In this document: piece after piece, positions 8,158 to 15,918 of the stretch
Layout: every line of letters begins with the position of its first letter
Numbering within the stretch: position 1 is the first letter of the stretch
The notes under the pieces: model-generated
The model's database searches: none
What the model was told of the DNA's origin: nothing
The model's input: the letters and a program-made list of their open reading frames with translations, nothing else
Position numbers and translations under genes: made by a program
Source of the DNA: Oscillibacter sp.
GTDB taxonomy: Bacteria > Bacillota > Clostridia > Oscillospirales > Oscillospiraceae
Assembly (NCBI GenBank): GCA_017482345.1
Contig: JAFUNB010000007.1
Coordinates: forward strand, 32,710 to 96,709
Direction: 5' to 3'
Length of the DNA: 64,000 nucleotides

Positions 8158-9006
8158 TCACTTGAAATCCCGCGGACTCATGTGGAACGTGTTCTGGAAC
8201 GCCCGGAGGAATGTGGAATACTCCGCAAAGCCCGCCTGCTCCGCCGCCTTCATCACTGGCTGTCCCGCCCGGATCAGCTCGCCGGCCAGCAGCATCCGCT
8301 TCTGGGTGACGTACTGGTGGAGGGTGTAGCCGGTGACGGATTTGAACCGGTGCATGAGGTAATAGCGGCTGAGATAGAACCGGCCTGCCAGGGCGTCCAC
8401 GGACAGGTCGCCGGAGAGGTTTTCCGCGATGTAGCGCAGCACCTCGTCCATCTTCGGGTCCACCCGGTAGCTGTCCCGCTGCTCCTGGGCGGTGCGGTCC
8501 GCCAGAATGTCCCGGTTCACGCGGATCAGCAGCTGCTGGCACAGGGTATCCGCCATGCGGGCGGCGCCGAATTCCTGACTGCGGACGGCGTCCTCCATCT
8601 GCTGGATGATCTGCATGTACTGGAGCCGCTGCTCCGGACCAAAGCGCAGCAGGTGGAAGCCGCGATGCCGGGCGGTGTCGAAGCAGGTGTCCAGCGATTC
8701 GCCGGGGTCGCTGCGCTGGCGGAGCCAGTCGTGGCCCAGCCAGATGACCACACGCTCGTAGGGCTCCGTGGGGTCGATGATGGGGCAGTGGATCATGTTG
8801 TGCTGCACCAGCAGCATATCCCACGGCTGGAGGAAATAGGTGACGCCCTCCACGGTGTAGGTAACCTTGCCGCCCAGCAGGAGGATGAGCTTATCGAATT
8901 CGTGGTAGTGGTAGTCCAGCTTCTGGGCGCGGCTGTCCTTTAAGTGGAACAGGCGGAAATCCTCGTTCAGATAGCCCCGCTTGCCCACCTCGCTCCGATC
9001 CAGCAT
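8158..9006 (-). CDS. AraC-family transcription regulator
   Basis: 282 residues with ATG at 9006 behind GGAGGT. The N-terminal half is a cupin sensor (HYHEFDKLILLLGGKVTY... then LQPWDMLLVQHNMIH). The C-terminal half has two helix-turn-helix units (LSVDALAGRFYLSRYYLMHRFK and VMKAAEQAGFAEYSTFLRAFQNTF). It is divergent from thyA and upstream of a membrane protein gene. Together with the AraC gene at 6258 it forms a mirror-image pair of regulator plus membrane protein. Confidence 0.9.
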   Translation of the reverse strand: MLDRSEVGKRGYLNEDFRLFHLKDSRAQKLDYHYHEFDKLILLLGGKVTYTVEGVTYFLQPWDMLLVQHNMIHCPIIDPTEPYERVVIWLGHDWLRQRSDPGESLDTCFDTARHRGFHLLRFGPEQRLQYMQIIQQMEDAVRSQEFGAARMADTLCQQLLIRVNRDILADRTAQEQRDSYRVDPKMDEVLRYIAENLSGDLSVDALAGRFYLSRYYLMHRFKSVTGYTLHQYVTQKRMLLAGELIRAGQPVMKAAEQAGFAEYSTFLRAFQNTFHMSPRDFK

Positions 9007-9036
9007 ATGGTCACCTCCCCGTTGGTTGCTTTATTT

Positions 9037-9065
9037 ATCTTATCGTAAATCCGCACGTTTTACAA
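9037..9065 (-). promoter_or_regulatory. Promoter of the AraC gene at 8158-9006
   Basis: Minus-strand TTGTAA, 17-bp spacer, TAAGAT, 31 bases upstream of the ATG. Confidence 0.6.
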
Positions 9066-9075
9066 TCTATTTTGA

Positions 9076-9104
9076 TTTACAATTTGACCCGCTCCTGTTA
9101 TACT
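9076..9104 (+). promoter_or_regulatory. Promoter of thyA-folA
   Basis: TTTACA, 17-bp spacer, TATACT. It lies back to back with the AraC promoter, only 10 bp apart, so the two may compete or share a regulator. Confidence 0.65.
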
Positions 9105-9162
9105 GGTAGAGTACGAAAGAAGGCGCACTTTGCGCATATTCCATAGAAGGAGGTCTACGCAT

Positions 9163-9993
9163 ATGAGCTACGCGGATATCCGCTTCATTGAAAACTGCCG
9201 TGACATTCTGGAAAACGGCGTATGGGACACCGACCAGAACGTCCGCCCCCGCTGGGAGGACGGAACCCCCGCCCACACCGTGAAAAAGTTCGGCATCGTC
9301 AACCGCTACGACCTCCAGAAGGAGTTCCCCATCCTGACCATTCGCCGCACCTACTGGAAGACGGCGCTGAAGGAGCTGCTGTGGATCTGGCAGAAGAAAT
9401 CCAACAACATCCACGATCTGGACGCCAAGATCTGGGACTCCTGGGCCGACGAGACCGGCTCCATCGGCAAGGCCTACGGCTATCAGCTGGGCGTGAAGCA
9501 CCACTATCCCGAGGGCGACATGGACCAGGTGGACCGGGTGCTGTATGATCTGAAGCACAACCCCGCCTCCCGCCGCATCCTCACCAACATCTACAACTTC
9601 CAGGATCTCCACGAGATGCACCTGTACCCCTGTGCCTACTCCATGACCTTCAACGTGTCCGGCAACACCCTGAACGCGATCCTGAACCAGCGCTCTCAGG
9701 ACATGCTGGCCGCCAACAACTGGAACGTGGTGCAGTATGCCATGCTGGTGCACATGTTCGCCCAGGCCAGCGGTCTGGAGGCCGGCGAGCTGGTGCACGT
9801 CATCGCCGACGCCCACATCTACGACCGCCATGTGCCCATCATCCGGAAGATGCTGGAGCAGACTCCCGTGGACGCTCCCAAGTTCATCATGGATCCCGAC
9901 GTGAAGGATTTCTACGCCTTCACCCCCGACCACTTCCGCATGGAGGGCTACACCCCCGCCCCCTTCGAGGACAAGATCCCCGTGGCCATCTGA
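9163..9993 (+). CDS. thyA: Thymidylate synthase
   Basis: 276 residues; converts dUMP to dTMP with methylene-tetrahydrofolate, producing dihydrofolate. The catalytic cysteine is at about 157 in HLYPCAYSM, and the nucleotide-binding segments RRILTNIYN and NQRSQDMLAANNW and the C-terminal region with DAHIYDRH are present. The Cys context and RSQD (rather than RSCD) mark a less common branch, also seen in other Clostridia. The ATG at 9163 with AAGGAGG upstream is chosen over an in-frame ATG at 9130. folA, which recycles its product, starts 11 bases after the stop. Confidence 0.95.
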   Translation: MSYADIRFIENCRDILENGVWDTDQNVRPRWEDGTPAHTVKKFGIVNRYDLQKEFPILTIRRTYWKTALKELLWIWQKKSNNIHDLDAKIWDSWADETGSIGKAYGYQLGVKHHYPEGDMDQVDRVLYDLKHNPASRRILTNIYNFQDLHEMHLYPCAYSMTFNVSGNTLNAILNQRSQDMLAANNWNVVQYAMLVHMFAQASGLEAGELVHVIADAHIYDRHVPIIRKMLEQTPVDAPKFIMDPDVKDFYAFTPDHFRMEGYTPAPFEDKIPVAI

Positions 9994-10004
9994 GGAGAGA
10001 CGCT

Positions 10005-10502
10005 ATGAACTGTATCGTTGTTGTTGACAGAAACTGGGCCATCGGCCATGAGGGCGGACTGCTGTTCTCCCTGCCCACCGACATGAAGCGCTTCCGCTCC
10101 CTGACCATGGACGGCACCGTGATCCTGGGCCGCAAGACGCTGGATACCTTCCCCGGCGGCAAGCCCCTCCCCAAGCGCCGCAACATCGTCATCTCCCGCA
10201 ACAGCGAGTTCCAGCGGGAGGGCGTGGAGGTGGTGGCCACCCCCCAGGCCGCCCTGGAGCTGGCCGCCGGCACCGAGGACGACAAGCTGTGGGTCATCGG
10301 CGGCGGCAGCGTGTACACCGCCCTCCTCAGCCGCTGCAAGCGGGTCTACCTGACGAAGGTGGACAACGCCGCCCCCGAGGCCGACACCTTCTTCCCCAAC
10401 CTGGACAAGCTGCCCGGCTGGGAGGTGGAGCGTGTCAGCGAGGACGTGGAGGAGAACGGCTGCACCTACCGCTTTGTTGATTATGTAAACACCAAGCTGT
10501 AA
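10005..10502 (+). CDS. folA: Dihydrofolate reductase
   Basis: 165 residues, the usual size; reduces dihydrofolate to tetrahydrofolate with NADPH. Visible markers are the N-terminal IVVVDRNWAIG, the active-site acid in LPTDMKRF, the NADPH-binding VILGRKTLDTFP, RRNIVISR, and the WVIGGGSVY motif. The start lies 11 bases after thyA with GAGGAG between, so the two are translated from one transcript, pairing the dihydrofolate-producing and -consuming enzymes. Confidence 0.96.
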   Translation: MNCIVVVDRNWAIGHEGGLLFSLPTDMKRFRSLTMDGTVILGRKTLDTFPGGKPLPKRRNIVISRNSEFQREGVEVVATPQAALELAAGTEDDKLWVIGGGSVYTALLSRCKRVYLTKVDNAAPEADTFFPNLDKLPGWEVERVSEDVEENGCTYRFVDYVNTKL

Positions 10503-10510
10503 GCCATCCG

Positions 10511-10544
10511 GCGCGGAGAGCCCCCCTCTCCGCGCTGTTCTTTT
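10511..10544 (+). terminator. Terminator of thyA-folA
   Basis: Perfect 10-bp stem GCGCGGAGAG / CTCTCCGCGC with five-base loop, followed by TGTTCTTTT. Confidence 0.85.
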
Positions 10545-10628
10545 CGCCGCTTCCGCCAATATAATAGCCTTTTTGTATGCTATATAAGGCAATTTCAGAG
10601 CAGGCAGCCGCAGGAGCCGCTCCGGCCC

Positions 10629-10666
10629 CCAACCTCTGCGCCGGTGGCGCATGGCGGAGAGGTTGG
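10629..10666. repeat. Imperfect palindrome in the folA-DUF6291 spacer
   Basis: CCAACCTCT-G-CGCC pairs with GGCG-G-AGAGGTTGG (13 of 14 bp) around a 10-base loop. There is no T-run, so a terminator is unlikely. It immediately precedes the hexamer array; the 361-bp spacer 10503-10864 thus holds a terminator, this palindrome, the array and a second palindrome. Confidence 0.6.
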
Positions 10667-10676
10667 CCGTTACGTC

Positions 10677-10760
10677 ACCCTGACCGTGACCTTTACCCTT
10701 ACCTTTACCCTTACCTTTACCCTTACCTTAACCGTAACCTTAACCTTTACCTTAACCGGA
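10677..10760. repeat. Degenerate hexamer array ACC(C/T/G)T(T/A/G)
   Basis: Fourteen contiguous hexamers in perfect 6-base register, all beginning ACC: ACCCTG, ACCGTG, then ACCTTT/ACCCTT alternating three times, then ACCTTA, ACCGTA, ACCTTA, ACCTTT, ACCTTA, ACCGGA. The middle is an exact 12-bp repeat. Strand bias (pyrimidine-rich top strand) is strong. Not telomeric in a circular chromosome; possible protein-binding array or slippage-prone tract. Confidence 0.85.
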
Positions 10761-10799
10761 AGATTTTGGTGGATTTTCAAAAAATAAAAAAACTTTTGA

Positions 10800-10827
10800 A
10801 AAACGTGTACGGTTTCGTACACGTTTT
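10800..10827. promoter_or_regulatory. Perfect 11-bp palindrome upstream of the DUF6291-like gene
   Basis: AAAACGTGTAC and its exact complement flank a six-base centre, ending 37 bp before the ATG. It could be a repressor operator or an RNA hairpin; the TTTT at its end makes attenuation possible. A smaller stem, CCCTT/AAGGG, follows directly and reaches the ribosome site. Confidence 0.55.
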
Positions 10828-10864
10828 GCCCTTTGGGAGCCAAGGGTAAAAGGAGGTTTTTTTG

Positions 10865-11242
10865 ATGGACAACCAAAAGAACAGTTTTCTCATTCATCTG
10901 GACACCTGCCAGCATCTGGTGCCCCTGTCCATGGAGCAGCGGGGCCGGCTGATCTCCGGGCTCATCTGGTTCGCCGGGGAGCTGAACGCCCGGCAGGGGA
11001 AGCTCTCCGCCATCGAAGCGCTGGAGGAGCTGGAGGGTCTGCTGCCGGAGACCCGCATGGCCTTCTCCTTCATGGCGGCCTCCGTGGCCCGGGACTACGA
11101 GAAGTGGCACGAGAAAAAGACCAACTATCAGGCGGCGGCCAAGCGCCGCCAGACCGAAAAGCAGCCCATGCCCTTCCGGGGCCGGGGCATCGACCTCTAC
11201 CCCACGAAGGCCGAGCAGCGGGCCCTGCTGGGGGAGGACTGA
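10865..11242 (+). CDS. DUF6291-like protein (phage/plasmid replication-associated type)
   Basis: 125 residues from ATG 10865, with AGGAGG eight bases upstream. The layout resembles DUF6291-type proteins: an N-terminal segment LSMEQRGRLISGLIWFAGE and a second helix pair RMAFSFMAASVARDYEKWHEK, then a basic tail (KRRQTEK). Such proteins occur near phage and integrative-element replication genes and often in many chromosomal copies; their function is not established. Assignment rests on pattern likeness only. No other mobile-element gene is nearby. The unusual spacer upstream (hexamer array and palindromes) appears to belong to this gene. Confidence 0.5.
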   Translation: MDNQKNSFLIHLDTCQHLVPLSMEQRGRLISGLIWFAGELNARQGKLSAIEALEELEGLLPETRMAFSFMAASVARDYEKWHEKKTNYQAAAKRRQTEKQPMPFRGRGIDLYPTKAEQRALLGED

Positions 11243-11279
11243 AAAGCGGCCCGCCGGAAAAACCGACAGGCCGCCGCGC

Positions 11280-12413
11280 TTATGTTTCGTAGGTCAGGGG
11301 GATCTCCACAGCGCCCCACCGGAGGGCCGTCACCGCCTCCACGTTCAAAATCTCGTCGAACTGGGCCCGGTAGGTGACGCTTCCGCCGCCGTAGCCGCCG
11401 CCATAGCCCATGGACAATTTCCGCAGGGGCGTCTCCGCCCCGTTCACCACCAGCGCCAGCTCCGCCGCCAGCGCGCCGGAATTTTCATACCCGCCGCCGT
11501 AGTACGACACGTTCACGGAGAAGGGCGACACCGACGCCCGCAGCGTTCCCTTTTCGTTCCTTATCTCGCCGCATTTCGCCCGCGCCGTCTGGGTGGGCCG
11601 GAAGGTGATGAGGGCCGGGTGGTCGGCCAGCGCCGCCGTCTCGCCGTCCACCGTCACGGAGGGCGGGTACACCAGCACCGTCAGGGGATTTTCCGTCAGG
11701 CCGCCGTCCGCCCGGTTGTAAAAGGCCAGGAACCGCATGGTGCCCGTCGACTGGTCGAAGTCCACCGTCTGGACCCCCGCCGCAGCGCCGCCCGGGAAGT
11801 CATAGTCCTCCAGCGGGTGGGGCAGGGAACGGTAAAAGGCCTCGTTCCGCTCCGTCAGGTAGTCGCTCCCCTCAAATTGGGGCCGCCACTCGATATCGGG
11901 CCACCAGCGGCCCATCTCCGCTTCATAATCCGCCCAGCTGACCGCGTCCGTGGCGTAGTAGGCAATGGTGGGCAGATGCAGCTGTCGCGCCGGGTCATCG
12001 CTGCCCCACGCCTGCGCCGCCAACTCCACATCCGCCTCCGCCGGCAGCCGGTACTCCAGAATGTAGTAGATGGTCTGGCTGTCGCCCAGCGCCTCGGAAA
12101 TCCGCAGCGTCACATCGCCGCAGACGGACTCCGCCCCCACGCTCTGGAACAAACGCTCCGCCGCCGGCACCTCTTCCACCGTCTGGCCGAAGCGGCGGGT
12201 GAACACCGCGTCCCACTCCACCAGCACCGCCGCGCCTACGCTGACGCTGAGCAGCGCCGCGAGAAGCGCCGCCAGCAGTGCCTTTTTCGCAAAGCTCATG
12301 GGACGGATGACGGACTTTTTTTCCACAGGTACCGCCAGCACCCGCGCTGCAAGCCGCTCCTCCAGTCCCTCCGGGATGGGGCAGCCGGCCATGGCTCGTC
12401 TGTACTCGTTCAT
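11280..12413 (-). CDS. DUF4179-type membrane protein, probable anti-sigma factor
   Basis: 377 residues with one membrane span near 44-64 (KKALLAALLAALL...). The short cytoplasmic N-terminus (MNEYRRAMAGCPIPEGLEERL) would hold the sigma factor; the following segment WDAVFTRRFGQTVEEVPAAERLFQSVG fits DUF4179, and about 300 residues lie outside the cell. Its ATG overlaps the stop of the ECF sigma gene by four bases (ATGA), implying translational coupling. The pairing of sigma factor with a DUF4179 protein is common in Clostridia; inhibition of the sigma factor is inferred from that context. Confidence 0.75.
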   Translation of the reverse strand: MNEYRRAMAGCPIPEGLEERLAARVLAVPVEKKSVIRPMSFAKKALLAALLAALLSVSVGAAVLVEWDAVFTRRFGQTVEEVPAAERLFQSVGAESVCGDVTLRISEALGDSQTIYYILEYRLPAEADVELAAQAWGSDDPARQLHLPTIAYYATDAVSWADYEAEMGRWWPDIEWRPQFEGSDYLTERNEAFYRSLPHPLEDYDFPGGAAAGVQTVDFDQSTGTMRFLAFYNRADGGLTENPLTVLVYPPSVTVDGETAALADHPALITFRPTQTARAKCGEIRNEKGTLRASVSPFSVNVSYYGGGYENSGALAAELALVVNGAETPLRKLSMGYGGGYGGGSVTYRAQFDEILNVEAVTALRWGAVEIPLTYET

Positions 12414-12877
12414 TCCGCTCCCTCCATTTCCCGCCGCAGAGCCTCACGGCCCCGCTTCAAGCGCATTTTCACCGCGCTGACGCTGACGCCCAGAAGCTGC
12501 GCCAGCTCCTCCACGGTGTAGCCCTCGTAATAGTGCAGGTGGATGACCGTCCGCAGCTTTTCCGGCAGGGCCGCCACCTGATGTAAGATGTCCCGCTCCT
12601 CCTGCGGCATGGCCGACAGGGCCGCCGCCTCCAGGGGCACCTCCGTCCGCCGACTGCGCCGCAGCTCGTCCCGGCACTGGTTCAGCGCCACACGGAACAG
12701 CCACCGCCGCTCGTGCTCGGTTGACGCAAACTCCGGCGAGCGGTACAGCCGCTTCAAAAACACCTCCTGCAATGCGTCCTCCGCGTCGGCGGGGTTTTTC
12801 AGCTGCAGCAGGCAAAACCGGTACAGGGCCGGGCCGTACCGCTCATAGACCTGATGGAACAGCGCTGCGTTTTCCAC
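12410..12877 (-). CDS. ECF-type RNA polymerase sigma factor
   Basis: 155 residues. Region 2 (YGPALYRFCLLQLKN and DAEDALQEVFLKRL) and region 4 (LPEKLRTVIHLHYYEGY then VEELAQLLGVSVSAVKMRLKRGREAL) are complete. Of two in-frame GTG codons, the one at 12877 is chosen because GGAGG is eight bases upstream, whereas the GTG at 12886 overlaps that ribosome site. It is followed by a four-base overlap with its likely membrane-bound anti-sigma factor. The target promoters and stress signal are unknown. Confidence 0.9.
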   Translation of the reverse strand: MENAALFHQVYERYGPALYRFCLLQLKNPADAEDALQEVFLKRLYRSPEFASTEHERRWLFRVALNQCRDELRRSRRTEVPLEAAALSAMPQEERDILHQVAALPEKLRTVIHLHYYEGYTVEELAQLLGVSVSAVKMRLKRGREALRREMEGAE

Positions 12878-12927
12878 GGCTGTCACCTCCTTCTGCTAAA
12901 ACTACGGTTCACAGGGAAAAATGGTCA

Positions 12928-12959
12928 CAAAAAACACGCCCTTTTTTCAAAGAGCGTGT
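12928..12959 (-). terminator. Terminator, minus direction
   Basis: Stem ACACGC-c-CTTT / AAAG-a-GCGTGT, followed on the minus strand by six T. It ends the transcript of the zinc-ribbon membrane protein at 12975-13292. Confidence 0.75.
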
Positions 12960-12974
12960 CCTGTGCGTGTCGCT

Positions 12975-13292
12975 TCAGCGGGCCTGACGGGAGAAGCTGG
13001 GGTCGAATTTGCCGCCGCAGTAGGGGCAGTAGGCCCGGGTCCGGCCGACGGCGTTGACGCTGCGGCCCATCTGCTTCAGGGTGGTGGGAGGCAGTTCCTT
13101 GTGGCAGTAGGGGCAGACGACCTTCGTCTTTTTGGCGTGGCGGGTCATGGCCACAAAGCCGTATCCGAAAAATGCCACGGCGCCCGCTATCATAATCACG
13201 GCGCCCAGCGTCTCGTTGGTGGCCGCGATGGAGCTGCCGACGCCCATGCAGACAAAGCAGATCACCAGCGTGATCAAAGTACCTTTTGTCAC
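12975..13292 (-). CDS. Small membrane protein with zinc ribbon
   Basis: 105 residues, GTG start behind AAAGGG. Two transmembrane segments (about 5-22 and 29-47) are followed by a cytosolic zinc ribbon with paired CPYCHKE and CPYCGGK knuckles about 30 residues apart. Function unknown; similar in plan to the 83-residue protein at 23647-23898. Single-gene transcript judged from the terminator below it. Confidence 0.7.
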   Translation of the reverse strand: MTKGTLITLVICFVCMGVGSSIAATNETLGAVIMIAGAVAFFGYGFVAMTRHAKKTKVVCPYCHKELPPTTLKQMGRSVNAVGRTRAYCPYCGGKFDPSFSRQAR

Positions 13293-13307
13293 AGTATTCG
13301 CCCTTTC

Positions 13308-13336
13308 TTGTTTTTCATGATGACTTATTATATAAT
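13308..13336 (+). promoter_or_regulatory. Promoter of recG
   Basis: TTGTTT, 17-bp spacer, perfect TATAAT, 35 bases before the ATG. Confidence 0.75.
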
Positions 13337-13371
13337 ACGTTCACCAGGATTGCAAGAAAGGGGGAGCATTT

Positions 13372-15420
13372 ATGGCAGATCTGTCTACCAACGTCCGCTT
13401 CATCAAAGGCATCGGCGAGCAGCGGGCCAAGGCGCTGGAAAAGCTGGGCATCGAAACCCTGCGGGATCTGATCGGCTGGTTCCCCCGGAAATACGACGAC
13501 CGCACGGAGACAAAGCGCATCGCCGACCTGGCCCCCGGAGAGACCGCCTGCGTGGAGGCTATGGTCGCAACGGAGCCCCGGCTCAGCCACATCCGGAAGG
13601 GCATGGATCTGGTGAAGCTGCGGGCCGTGGACGAGTCCGGCGTGCTGGACGTCACTTTTTTTAACCAAACCTGGCTGAAAAACAACCTGCATGTGGGCGA
13701 GACCTACATTTTTTACGGCAAGGCCGAGGGCAATCTCCTGCGGAAGACCATGGCCTCGCCGGTGGTGGAGCATGAGTCCCGCCGGGAGGTCACCGGCCGC
13801 ATCGTGCCCATCTATCCCCTGACCGCCGGCGTCTCCCAGCTGATCCTCTCCCGCTCCATCCGGCAGGGACTGGACCAGTGTGCTGACATTCTGCCCGACG
13901 CGCTGCCGGACGAGGTGCGGCAGGCGCACAACCTGTGCCGCATCGGCTACGCCTATGAGAATATCCACTTCCCCGAGTCCCCCGAGGCGCTGGACCTGTC
14001 CCGCCGGCGGCTGGCCTTTGAGGAGCTGTTCCTCTTCACCCTCGGCCTCAAGCGGATGCGCACCCACCGGGAGACCGTATCCGTGCCGCCCTGCAAGGCC
14101 GTGGACATGGGGGAATTTTACGCCGCCCTGCCCTTTACCCTTACCGACGCCCAGCGCCGCTGCATTGATGAGGCCATCGCGGATATGCGCTCCGGCACGC
14201 CCATGACCCGCCTGTGTCAGGGCGACGTGGGCTCCGGCAAGACCATGGTGGCCGCCGCCTGCGCCTACTTCTGCGTGAAAAATGGCCGGCAGGCCGCCCT
14301 GATGGCGCCCACGGAAATTCTGGCCCAGCAGCACTACGCGGGCCTCGCGCCCCTGCTGGAAAAACTGGGTGTTCGCTGCGCCCTGCTGACCGGCTCCACC
14401 ACCGCCAAAACCAAGCGCTCCATCACCGCCCAGCTGGCGGAGGGCGACATCGACTTCGCCATCGGCACCCACGCCCTCATCAGCGGCGGCGTGGAATTCC
14501 GTGATCTGGGCCTTGTGGTGACGGACGAGCAGCACCGCTTCGGCGTGGCCCAGCGTTCTGACCTGGCCGCCAAGGGTCAGCACCCCCATGTGCTCGTCAT
14601 GTCCGCCACGCCCATCCCCCGGACGCTGGCGCTGATCCTGTACGGCGACCTGGACGTCTCCATCATCGACCAGCTGCCCCCCGGCCGTGAGCCGGTGGAC
14701 ACCTTCGCCGTGCCCGGCAGCTATCACCCCCGGCTGTACGCCTTCATCCGCAAGCTGGTGGCAGAGGGCCGGCAGGCCTACATCGTCTGCCCCATGGTGG
14801 AGGAGAACGACGAGCTGCCCGACGAGCGCAAGGCCGTCACTGCCTACGCGAAGATGCTCCAACAGGAGGTCTTCCCCGACCTGAAGGTGGCCTACGTCCA
14901 CGGCAAGATGAAGGCCAGGGAGAAGGACGCCGTCATGTCCGCCTTCGCCGCGGGAGAGAGCCACATCCTCGTCTCCACCACCGTCATCGAGGTGGGTGTG
15001 GACGTGCCCAACGCCGCCGTCATGGTCATCGAAAACGCCGAGCGCTTCGGCCTCAGTCAGCTGCACCAGCTGCGTGGCCGGGTAGGCCGGGGCAAGCACA
15101 AGTCCTACTGCGTCCTGGTGTCCGACAACCAGAACGAGGAGACCCGCCAGCGGATCAAGGTCATGACCAAGACCACCGACGGCTTCAAAATCGCCGAGGA
15201 GGACCTGCGGCTGCGCGGCCCCGGCGACTTCTTCGGCCAGCGGCAGCACGGCCTGCCGGGTCTTCGTATCGCGGACATCGGCTGCGACACCCTGCTTTTG
15301 CGGGAGGCCCAGGAGGCGGCAGAACAGCTGCTGGAGCGTGACCCGGAGCTTGTCACCTGCCCCGCCACGGCACAGCGGCTGCGGGAGCTGTTTACCTTGA
15401 AGGAAAGTACCTTAAACTAA
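13372..15420 (+). CDS. recG: ATP-dependent DNA helicase RecG
   Basis: 682 residues, full length for the family. It reverses stalled replication forks and branch-migrates Holliday junctions. The N-terminal wedge/OB domain (about 1-170) is followed by the helicase core: Walker A GDVGSGKT at about 284-291, DEQH box at about 385-388 with the RecG-type DEQHRFGVAQR, MSATPIPRTLAL motif III, and the C-terminal motif VI region QLHQLRGRVGRG. The tail motif DFFGQRQHGLP (TRG-like region) is present. It stands alone between its own promoter and terminator. Confidence 0.97.
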   Translation: MADLSTNVRFIKGIGEQRAKALEKLGIETLRDLIGWFPRKYDDRTETKRIADLAPGETACVEAMVATEPRLSHIRKGMDLVKLRAVDESGVLDVTFFNQTWLKNNLHVGETYIFYGKAEGNLLRKTMASPVVEHESRREVTGRIVPIYPLTAGVSQLILSRSIRQGLDQCADILPDALPDEVRQAHNLCRIGYAYENIHFPESPEALDLSRRRLAFEELFLFTLGLKRMRTHRETVSVPPCKAVDMGEFYAALPFTLTDAQRRCIDEAIADMRSGTPMTRLCQGDVGSGKTMVAAACAYFCVKNGRQAALMAPTEILAQQHYAGLAPLLEKLGVRCALLTGSTTAKTKRSITAQLAEGDIDFAIGTHALISGGVEFRDLGLVVTDEQHRFGVAQRSDLAAKGQHPHVLVMSATPIPRTLALILYGDLDVSIIDQLPPGREPVDTFAVPGSYHPRLYAFIRKLVAEGRQAYIVCPMVEENDELPDERKAVTAYAKMLQQEVFPDLKVAYVHGKMKAREKDAVMSAFAAGESHILVSTTVIEVGVDVPNAAVMVIENAERFGLSQLHQLRGRVGRGKHKSYCVLVSDNQNEETRQRIKVMTKTTDGFKIAEEDLRLRGPGDFFGQRQHGLPGLRIADIGCDTLLLREAQEAAEQLLERDPELVTCPATAQRLRELFTLKESTLN

Positions 15421-15424
15421 CAAA

Positions 15425-15458
15425 AACGGAGCTTATCTGACGATAAGCTCCGTTTATT
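15425..15458. terminator. Bidirectional terminator
   Basis: Perfect 13-bp stem AACGGAGCTTATC / GATAAGCTCCGTT with tetraloop, T-rich on both sides; between recG and the convergent FCD gene. Confidence 0.9.
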
Positions 15459-15466
15459 TGTTCAAT

Positions 15467-15895
15467 TCAGCGGAATCCCTTTTTCAGCTCCCGGGTATAC
15501 AGCCGGTTCACATACTGCATGTGGGAGCGCATGGTCTGCTCCGCCCGCTCGGGGTCGTTGGACAGGATGGCCACCATGATGTTCCAGTGCTGAGAGGCCG
15601 ACTGATCGTCCACCTCCGGGAGAAGGGCGCGGTTTTTACTTAAGTACTCCGTGATCTCCACCATCAGGCTCTGCAGGCAGCGGCGCAGGTACTGGTTGTC
15701 CGCAATGTCGGCAATGGCCAGATGGAAGTCGAAGTCCCGCTCCAGCTGATAGTCGATGTCCCGGGCGATGGCGTAGCTGAGGGGCTGGCGCAGCTTGTCG
15801 CCGTCAGTGGGGACGGCCTTCTGGGCCGCCAGATACACCAGCGCGCACTCCAGCGCGCCCCGGGTCTCCAGTAAGGTTTTGAACTGTTCATCCAT
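15467..15895 (-). CDS. FCD-domain protein lacking the GntR DNA-binding domain
   Basis: 142 residues consisting only of an FCD (GntR C-terminal) all-helical ligand domain: LLETRGALECALVYLAAQ, the metal/ligand region ERDFDFHLAIADIADNQYLRRCLQSL and the end HWNIMVAILSNDPERAEQTMRSHM. Full FadR-type regulators are about 220-240 residues with an N-terminal winged helix; here that half is absent, and upstream is the yfbR gene instead. ATG 15895 has GGAGAG eight bases upstream; an in-frame ATG at 15910 has no ribosome site. It may be a remnant or a stand-alone ligand-binding protein. Confidence 0.75.
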   Translation of the reverse strand: MDEQFKTLLETRGALECALVYLAAQKAVPTDGDKLRQPLSYAIARDIDYQLERDFDFHLAIADIADNQYLRRCLQSLMVEITEYLSKNRALLPEVDDQSASQHWNIMVAILSNDPERAEQTMRSHMQYVNRLYTRELKKGFR

Positions 15896-15918
15896 AGGTG
15901 TTCTCTCCATCCAATGTC

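Noticed and set aside
10677-10760. Possible telomere or CRISPR repeat.
   Set aside because: Units are 6 bp without spacers; no linear-end context; kept as a hexamer array only.
13315-15249. A 644-codon minus-strand frame opposite recG.
   Set aside because: Same GC-driven shadowing; recG is unambiguous and the frame has a Gly/His/Val composition with no recognisable domain.
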